Below are positions 58,980 through 64,000 of a stretch of 64,000 nucleotides of DNA, in pieces. The position numbers were made by a program, and so were the translations under genes. The stretch comes from an uncultured Lachnospiraceae bacterium. Lineage in GTDB: Bacteria; Bacillota; Clostridia; Lachnospirales; Lachnospiraceae. The notes beneath the pieces are model-generated. The model saw nothing but the letters and a program-made list of their open reading frames with translations. It did not search any database and was not told the origin of the DNA. The stretch covers positions 14,569-78,568 of the forward strand of contig CAJTTO010000013.1 in NCBI GenBank assembly GCA_910579275.1, in the 5' to 3' direction. Within the stretch, counting starts at the first letter, position 1, and each line of letters starts with the position of its first letter.

Positions 58980-60518
58980 CTAACCTGTAAATCCCTGGGC
59001 GAAGATATTAATGAATTCATAACCGACCGCGAGGTTAATTCCTTGCGCATCCGGAATTCCCGCCGTGCTGATGCCGATGACCTCACCGTACATATTGAGC
59101 ACTGCCCCGCCGGAGCTGCCCGGTGATGTCGGCGCCGTAAACTGTATCATATCAACACCGTCAAACTTGCGGAATCCTGATATAATCCCGTCCGAAACGG
59201 AGTTAAACAATCCCAGCGGGCTTCCGATTGCCACAACCTTCTGCCCCCTGACAAGCCCCTGCGGCCCTTTGTACACCGGCAGCGGGTTCAGAGTGCGGTC
59301 TATCCTTATCACCGCGAGATCCAGCACATGGTTGTACTTGATAATCTCCTTTGTCTTGTAGCAGGTCTCGTCATCCTCAATTCTGACCGTATAATAGCTT
59401 CCCCCGCTCGCGACATGCTGGTTCGTCAGGATATAACCCTTTCTGCCAATCATAATGCCGGAACCGGAACCCATGAATTCGCCTTTGTTGTCATGTATGT
59501 TAATCATCACAACTGACGATGCAAGCTGCGCGAGCTGCTCAAAACTCTTTTCTGCCCGTGCGCCGCTTCTTGCGGACGGACTGTCCTGCACAGGGTGGCG
59601 CGGCACCGAGACACGAACCGGCTGCTCCTGTACGCGCTCCTGCCGACGAGGTATTTCGACTGGCTGCGGCTGTGTTTTCCGTCTGTCATGGCGCTGGGGA
59701 ATTACTACCCTGATGTTTCCGTTCTCCTGCCTGTTTTCGGCGTGTTCCGTTTCTGCCCCTGTACCCTGCCGCAAATCCCCCGTCCCTGCTGCAGGATGTG
59801 CCGCCGTCTGTGCTTTCTCCGGGGAAAAGTCGGGCACAGCAATATCCGCATAATTGCCGAGCACAAATTCCGCAGACAGCCCCTTCAGCGGCTGACTCAG
59901 CAGGATATCCGACTTGCTCTGCAGCAATATGACATCCACGCCGACAAGCGCGAGCATATAGTAAAAAAGAAATTCCTGCTCTTTTTCCACATTGTGCACA
60001 GCAAGCTTGATGTTCTCCCCGCCGTCTCCCTGTGCACATATCCTGCGCGCCGTCAGTTCCTGCGTGACTACATCAAACCAGTGCAGCAGTTTCACCACAA
60101 AATTTCTTTCTATCGTCTCTGACATGCCGGGTTTTATCTGTCTGTATTTCTCCGTGACCTCCGACACTGCTTTCCCGAGCAGCCCTGACAATACGGCATC
60201 ATCCCCCGAAGCCTTCGTCCGCATACAGCTTTTCCGGCTGGCTGTCCAGTTTTGGTAGCAGCCCGAATAATATGCGGCATCCTGCGCCGCGGGGGCTGAC
60301 GGCAATGTGTGTATTCTGTTATACAAGACTGTTCCTTCACGCATGTTTTGCAGCAGGAGACTGTCAAGACGCAGAATATCATCCCGTCCCGCTCCCAGCG
60401 CCCTTACAAAACAAACCGCCCTGCGTTCCGCACCGGATTCATTTCTCACTTTTGCAAACGCATCAATCGAACAAACATCTTCTACATGATACATATATTT
60501 GGTTATTTTGCATTCCAT
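58980..60518 (-). CDS. YceG-like N-terminal domain fused to a trypsin-like (S1C) protease
   Basis: A 512-residue protein. Residues about 135-230 mirror the YceG segment of the neighbouring gene (KLLHWFDVVTQEL...EQEFLFYYMLALVGVDVILLQSKSD...VPDF). Residues 232-325 are a polar Gln/Arg/Pro-rich linker. Residues about 326-510 are an HtrA-like serine protease with His368 (LTNQHVA), Asp400 (VLDLAVI) and Ser469 (PGSSGGAV). There is no signal peptide, membrane segment or PDZ domain, so a cytosolic, signal-controlled protease is likely. Cysteines are frequent in the first 100 residues. It is upstream of the yceG-like gene on the same strand and divergent from the CitE-like gene. Confidence 0.85.
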   Translation of the reverse strand: MECKITKYMYHVEDVCSIDAFAKVRNESGAERRAVCFVRALGAGRDDILRLDSLLLQNMREGTVLYNRIHTLPSAPAAQDAAYYSGCYQNWTASRKSCMRTKASGDDAVLSGLLGKAVSEVTEKYRQIKPGMSETIERNFVVKLLHWFDVVTQELTARRICAQGDGGENIKLAVHNVEKEQEFLFYYMLALVGVDVILLQSKSDILLSQPLKGLSAEFVLGNYADIAVPDFSPEKAQTAAHPAAGTGDLRQGTGAETEHAENRQENGNIRVVIPQRHDRRKTQPQPVEIPRRQERVQEQPVRVSVPRHPVQDSPSARSGARAEKSFEQLAQLASSVVMINIHDNKGEFMGSGSGIMIGRKGYILTNQHVASGGSYYTVRIEDDETCYKTKEIIKYNHVLDLAVIRIDRTLNPLPVYKGPQGLVRGQKVVAIGSPLGLFNSVSDGIISGFRKFDGVDMIQFTAPTSPGSSGGAVLNMYGEVIGISTAGIPDAQGINLAVGYEFINIFAQGFTG

Positions 60519-60712
60519 TGTCCCTATCCTCTACGCTTTTTAAACATAAGTTATCATTCACACTCACGCTTTTACTATAGCACATATTCCTGTCTTTATC
60601 TACCATTTTGCCAAAATGTATGTTATAATGGTAAAAGGTTACTGTTCCAGTAACAAGTAAAATCCATGCAGATTACCGGATTTTTTAGAATAACGATCAG
60701 GAGCTTTTTACA
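60519..60712. promoter_or_regulatory. Divergent promoter region, protease / CitE-like gene
   Basis: On the plus strand an extended -10 (TGTTATAAT, TATAAT at 60624-60629) is followed by a perfect palindrome GTTACTG-TTC-CAGTAAC (60638-60654) lying in the leader. The palindrome resembles the tips of the dispersed elements and could be an operator or a relic. AGGAG precedes the CitE-like ATG. Confidence 0.45.
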
Positions 60713-61678
60713 ATGAACAATTCTTTACTTTATTACAGTGTGGGCGCCCTTTTATACTGTCCTGCCAACCGGAAAAACATTGCTGCGTCCATTGCCGGCC
60801 AAAGATTCGGCACCAAGTATTCGCTTGCAATGTGTCTCGAGGACACCATACGCGATGACTGCGTCGCCGAGGCAGAACACATATTGACGGATTCACTGCA
60901 CAGGCTCGATGCCCTTGCGCAGGAAAAAGAATTTTATATGCCCAAAATTTTTGTGCGCGTGCGCAGCGCCCGACAGATTGGCAGACTGCATAATGCCTTC
61001 GGAACGGCGGCAAAGCTTGTCACGGGCTATATCCTTCCTAAATTTTCATTGGAGAATGCAGACGACTATCTGGCGCAGATTGTCAGGGTAAACGAAGTTT
61101 CCGCGCAGCCAGTCTATACCATGCCGATTTTTGAGAGTCCTAGCATGATTGACCTGCGCAGCAGATATGATATTTTATATGCTCTGAAAGAAAAACTTGA
61201 CCGGACAGAAGACAAAGTGCTGAATATACGCGTGGGCGGAAACGATCTGTGCCACGCATTCGGATTCCGCAGGCATGATGATGAATCCATTCACCAGATA
61301 CGCCCCGTTGCCAATATTTTCTCTGATATCATCACGGTGTACGGCATGGATTACATCATTTCCGGCCCGGTTTGGGAATACTATCACAGCATAAACTGGG
61401 AAAAAGGGCTTTATCACGAAATTGCCGATGACAAGCTCTGCGGATTTGTCGGGAAGACTGTTATCTATCCCAGCCAGATTGCTATTGTAAATGATGCTTA
61501 CAGGGTGTCCGAAAAAGACTATCAGGATGCCGCCGCAATAATGAACTGGGATGCGTCATCACATTCGCTTGTATCGGGAAGCGCCGGCAGGGAGCGCATG
61601 AATGAATACAAGACGCACGCCAACTGGGCGCAGCGCACCCTGCTTATGGCAGCGTACTTCGGTACCAAAAACTATTAG
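60713..61678 (+). CDS. CitE/HpcH-like TIM-barrel lyase of the Ter module
   Basis: A 321-residue protein of the C-C bond lyase type found in Ter clusters, related to the citrate lyase beta subunit. KIFVRVRSARQIGRLHN, TGYILPKFSLENADDYL, LNIRVGGNDLCHAFGFRR and KTVIYPSQIAIVNDAYRVSEKDYQDA follow the CitE pattern, where Arg, Asp and Glu bind Mg and the acyl substrate. The substrate here is unknown; the proposed pathway builds a nucleoside-like compound with ATP-grasp, phosphoribosyltransferase and HAD enzymes. It is on the plus strand; its TAG stop interlocks with the stop of the ATP-grasp gene. Confidence 0.87.
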   Translation: MNNSLLYYSVGALLYCPANRKNIAASIAGQRFGTKYSLAMCLEDTIRDDCVAEAEHILTDSLHRLDALAQEKEFYMPKIFVRVRSARQIGRLHNAFGTAAKLVTGYILPKFSLENADDYLAQIVRVNEVSAQPVYTMPIFESPSMIDLRSRYDILYALKEKLDRTEDKVLNIRVGGNDLCHAFGFRRHDDESIHQIRPVANIFSDIITVYGMDYIISGPVWEYYHSINWEKGLYHEIADDKLCGFVGKTVIYPSQIAIVNDAYRVSEKDYQDAAAIMNWDASSHSLVSGSAGRERMNEYKTHANWAQRTLLMAAYFGTKNY

Positions 61679-62679
61679 CCGATCACCTGCGGCAGCTCAA
61701 TGTAGGAAACGATTTTATCTGTCCTGTCCATTGTCCAGTCAATGTCGCGGCCAAACATTTTATTGAGGGCAATATTGGGTATGTTTACCCCTGCTGCCAG
61801 ACAGCTCATCTGAAGCCCCCCGGACATTCTGGTGTTAATCTCCAGAAGATACGGGACACCGTCTTTTATCTTAAACTGAATATTGCACGGATATCTAAGC
61901 GGGATGCGGTTCATGACGGCATCCGTCATCCCCAGAATATCCTGATTGAACTCCACCCGCTCATGCCGCGCCGCACCCTTATTCCTTGGTATTGCAATCA
62001 GCCCTTTTCCTGTCCGCAGACAGTCCACGCTGATTTCGTTTCCGGGAAGATATGGCATGACTATCATATCGTCAAACGCGGCCACGCTTCCCAGCGTCTC
62101 TGTCAGCATCCCGTAAGCAATTCCGCTTCCTTGATACATCTTAAGCTGATTAAAACAATCCGCATTTTCTGTAATTTTCCGAAAACTCATACCGCCTTCA
62201 TCCTTGACAAACTTGACGCAGATCTCCCCATGCGTTTCCCTGAGTTTCCGATATGCCTGTTCAAACTGGCTGACATGGTTTACAACATAAAAATCCGGAA
62301 TATGCAGCCCTTCGCAGTCCTTAAGATAATTGTACGCCTCCGCTTTGTTATTCAGCAATTTGATCACCGCATAATCGTCCACCATGACCTTTACGCCTGC
62401 CTTTTCAAAAAGCGCAATATTACGGCTGATATCCGTCATATTGCGGCGCGGCACAAACGCGTCTATGCGATGCTGTTTGCAGAAATCCAGACAAAAGGCA
62501 ATGTACGCCTCACCGTCAATGTCCGGCTCCTCATACCACTCGTCACACACCTTTTGGATGACCGACTCCCGCTGTCTGTTGCTTCCGACCACATAAACCT
62601 CTTGGACAGCATCCTCCTTCATCAGTTCAATCAGTCTGTAGGAAGTGCTGAACCAGTGGTTAAACCATACTCTTATCAT
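61675..62679 (-). CDS. ATP-grasp enzyme of the Ter module
   Basis: A 334-residue ATP-grasp ligase. The ATP-binding core is seen in ICVKFVKDEGGMSFRKI and MIVMPYLPGNEISVDCL; the metal-binding end is VPYLLEINTRMSGGLQMSC (Glu and Asn). The N-terminal VRVW...VYVVGSNRQRES is the pre-ATP-grasp fold. It would join an amine or nucleophile to an acyl phosphate in the Ter metabolite pathway. GGGGA precedes the ATG. It is 33 bases downstream of the StiP-like gene. Confidence 0.88.
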   Translation of the reverse strand: MIRVWFNHWFSTSYRLIELMKEDAVQEVYVVGSNRQRESVIQKVCDEWYEEPDIDGEAYIAFCLDFCKQHRIDAFVPRRNMTDISRNIALFEKAGVKVMVDDYAVIKLLNNKAEAYNYLKDCEGLHIPDFYVVNHVSQFEQAYRKLRETHGEICVKFVKDEGGMSFRKITENADCFNQLKMYQGSGIAYGMLTETLGSVAAFDDMIVMPYLPGNEISVDCLRTGKGLIAIPRNKGAARHERVEFNQDILGMTDAVMNRIPLRYPCNIQFKIKDGVPYLLEINTRMSGGLQMSCLAAGVNIPNIALNKMFGRDIDWTMDRTDKIVSYIELPQVIG

Positions 62680-62712
62680 TTCGTCCCCTTTCCGGCTTCC
62701 GCCGCGCTGCCT

Positions 62713-63768
62713 TTATGCCTCGGCGAGTTTTTGAATAATGCCGCAGCATTTGTAATGTTTCAACGGATAATATTCAACCGGCACATGTTTCTCCTCAGCA
62801 AGTCTCACGATATGCCCCAGCTCATGACTGTTTTTATCGTTCTCATCAATCAGCACTTTCCACGGGACTCGGCGCAAAAGCACTCTTGTCGTCTCACCGA
62901 TTCCCGGTTTTATCAGGTTGATGTCATCCACACCGAATATTCCGGCAAGCTCCCTGACCTCGTCGGCGCCAAGCCCACTGACTCTTTTTTTATCCGGCAA
63001 AAACGCATTATCGGTTTGAAAGCAGCGCTCTATCGCGTCAATAAATTCATAGGACAAATCCGAACCGGCAAGCTCCTCGTAATATACCGCACCGTGAAAA
63101 TCATCCGACCCGATAATGTCATCCCTTAAAAAGGTTCTGCTGACCAAACCTGAAACCGTACAGTTCAGGCAGGAACTTGGTATCAGAATATCGTCATGCG
63201 TGCCGCACAGCTCTGTCACATTCGCCGGGTCTGCCACAACTGCAATATCCGGCGAAACGCCCTCATAGGCTTCTATATCTTTTTGCAGTTCCCCTAATAT
63301 TGCGCCTTTTCCAATCCACCCGTCCACAAACAGGAGCTGCTGTGGCTGATACCTCCCAAGCAGATATTTCATGGCGTTGTCATCAATGCCTCTCCCTTTT
63401 ATGATGGAGATGGAATAATGCGGAACATCCAGCCGGTACTTGAACTTAATATACCGTTTGACCAGAATTCCTATCGGTATGCCCGCCCTTGCAAGGGACA
63501 CCAGAACGACATCCCTTCCCTTTGCAGCCATAATCTTGTCGGACAGCGCCCCGACTGCCAGCGCGGTCGGTTCCGCATACGTTTCAAGGGCTTCCCTGTA
63601 AACTTCCATATATTGCTGCGTCGGGACATACTCGATTGGAAGCATCTCACTGTAGTGCCTGCCCGACTGTATCAGCCGTTCCCTTTCTTCTGTCGCCTGA
63701 GGTTCCACCAGCCCTGTGATATCCTTCAGCAGCAGTGTCACATCTTCGTCTTTGTATGAACTTCTCAT
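62713..63768 (-). CDS. StiP-like phosphoribosyltransferase-type protein of the Ter module
   Basis: A 351-residue protein matching those annotated as cysteine protease StiP but with a phosphoribosyltransferase-like fold. VVLVSLARAGIPIGILVKRYIK, the PRPP-loop-like QLLFVDGWIGKGAILGEL and SGLVSRTFLRDD are visible, with a C-terminal TRSP/Pelota-like region (DDINLIKPGIGETTRVLLRRVPWKVLI). It would use PRPP or a related sugar phosphate. The start at 63768 is chosen because AAAGGAG lies 9 bases upstream; the open frame begins 23 codons earlier. It heads the minus-strand Ter operon behind the promoter at 63888-63917. Confidence 0.82.
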   Translation of the reverse strand: MRSSYKDEDVTLLLKDITGLVEPQATEERERLIQSGRHYSEMLPIEYVPTQQYMEVYREALETYAEPTALAVGALSDKIMAAKGRDVVLVSLARAGIPIGILVKRYIKFKYRLDVPHYSISIIKGRGIDDNAMKYLLGRYQPQQLLFVDGWIGKGAILGELQKDIEAYEGVSPDIAVVADPANVTELCGTHDDILIPSSCLNCTVSGLVSRTFLRDDIIGSDDFHGAVYYEELAGSDLSYEFIDAIERCFQTDNAFLPDKKRVSGLGADEVRELAGIFGVDDINLIKPGIGETTRVLLRRVPWKVLIDENDKNSHELGHIVRLAEEKHVPVEYYPLKHYKCCGIIQKLAEA

Positions 63769-63887
63769 GCCGTTCTCTCCTTTGCTGTTTATTGTCACTC
63801 CAGCCGAGTGCTCCATCCGGTCAGAAATCAGACTCATAAACCGCCTGTTTCACACCATTGCGTCGTTTAATTCTTTTCTTTCATATG

Positions 63888-63917
63888 ATTATAACTCTTT
63901 TCCAGTCAGATTGTCTA
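63888..63917 (-). promoter_or_regulatory. Promoter of the minus-strand Ter operon
   Basis: On the minus strand TAGACA (63912-63917), an 18-base spacer and a perfect TATAAT (63888-63893), with a leader of about 115 bases. A dispersed element lies 30 bases upstream. Confidence 0.6.
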
Positions 63918-63946
63918 GATAGTGCAAATTTTGCATGTAATTTTTA

Positions 63947-64000
63947 GTAACAGTTCAGCCCAGGACTTTGCATTTACTGCAAAGTCCGTGAAATAGCGTA
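63947..64000 (+). repeat. Dispersed MITE-like element, copy 8, cut by the window edge
   Basis: GTAACAGTTCAGCCCAGG and then the hairpin GGACTTTGCATTTACTGCAAAGTCC match the right half of the element at 11798-11919 in reverse orientation. The other end is outside the window. Confidence 0.8.

Noticed and set aside
61963..63129. Antisense open frame of 388 codons over the ATP-grasp and StiP-like genes
   Set aside because: It crosses two well-supported genes on the other strand and has no ribosome binding site or motif.
1..64000. tRNA or rRNA genes, integrase, phage genes or replication origin
   Set aside because: I looked for cloverleaf patterns, ribosomal RNA words, recombinase motifs and DnaA boxes in the spacers and saw none I could support.

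Overview
The window reads as chromosomal DNA of a Gram-positive Clostridia, most likely a gut member of the Lachnospiraceae. The evidence is GGAGG-type ribosome binding sites before nearly every gene, moderate GC with AT-rich spacers, a fructose-bisphosphate aldolase plus PPi-type phosphofructokinase, an NADP-type glutamate dehydrogenase, an ABC-fed mannan-oligosaccharide locus and a YceG/TerD/TelA stress cluster. A chemoreceptor and c-di-GMP enzymes suggest a motile species. The genus cannot be fixed from sequence alone. Most genes lie on the minus strand.

Layout. (1) 1-3365: the 3' end of CTP synthase, fructose-bisphosphate aldolase, and a PPi-type phosphofructokinase behind a long regulatory/repeat region. 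(2) 3374-20161: a locus for acetylated, galactosylated beta-mannan oligosaccharides. It holds a solute-binding lipoprotein, two permeases, a mannobiose epimerase, two GH130 phosphorylases, two acetyl esterases (CE17- and CE2-like), a GH1/mannose-6-phosphate isomerase fusion, a GH36 alpha-galactosidase, and AraC and LacI regulators. Its products (mannose-1-P, glucose, fructose-6-P) feed the nearby glycolytic genes. (3) 20221-31916: a chemoreceptor with an unusual beta-rich sensor, an aldose-1-epimerase-like protein, DegV, a second LacI regulator, a DUF6465-like protein, NUDIX, HD-GYP, an ammonium transporter-PII fusion, GNAT and XRE genes. (4) 32062-36244: the riboflavin operon ribD-ribE-ribBA-ribH behind a promoter, FMN riboswitch and attenuator. 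(5) 36285-37777: an AT-rich PIN toxin-antitoxin island bracketed by oppositely oriented repeat elements. (6) 37790-47523: an aminoglycoside phosphotransferase-like gene, rarA, a D-Ala-D-Ala carboxypeptidase, gdhA, a Na/Pi cotransporter and a GGDEF protein. (7) 47850-63917: a Ter stress cluster with four TerD proteins, AIM24, HAD, a Ca2+ P-type ATPase, TelA, YceG, a YceG-like/trypsin-like protease fusion, a CitE-like lyase, ATP-grasp, and a StiP/phosphoribosyltransferase-like protein.

A family of small non-autonomous elements (about 120-150 bp) is scattered through the window. Their ends are GTAAC(A/T)GTTCAG-like, and they are flanked by 8-bp target duplications. They sit inside the mannan locus, inside the rib operon, around the toxin-antitoxin island, between two terD genes and at the right edge.

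The most unusual gene-level observations are the cytosolic YceG-like/trypsin-like protease in the Ter cluster, the GH1-ManA fusion with an internal Shine-Dalgarno sequence at the domain joint, and the chemoreceptor whose sensor carries a possibly permuted carbohydrate-binding-like sandwich. All functional calls come from reading motifs by eye; no database search was run.
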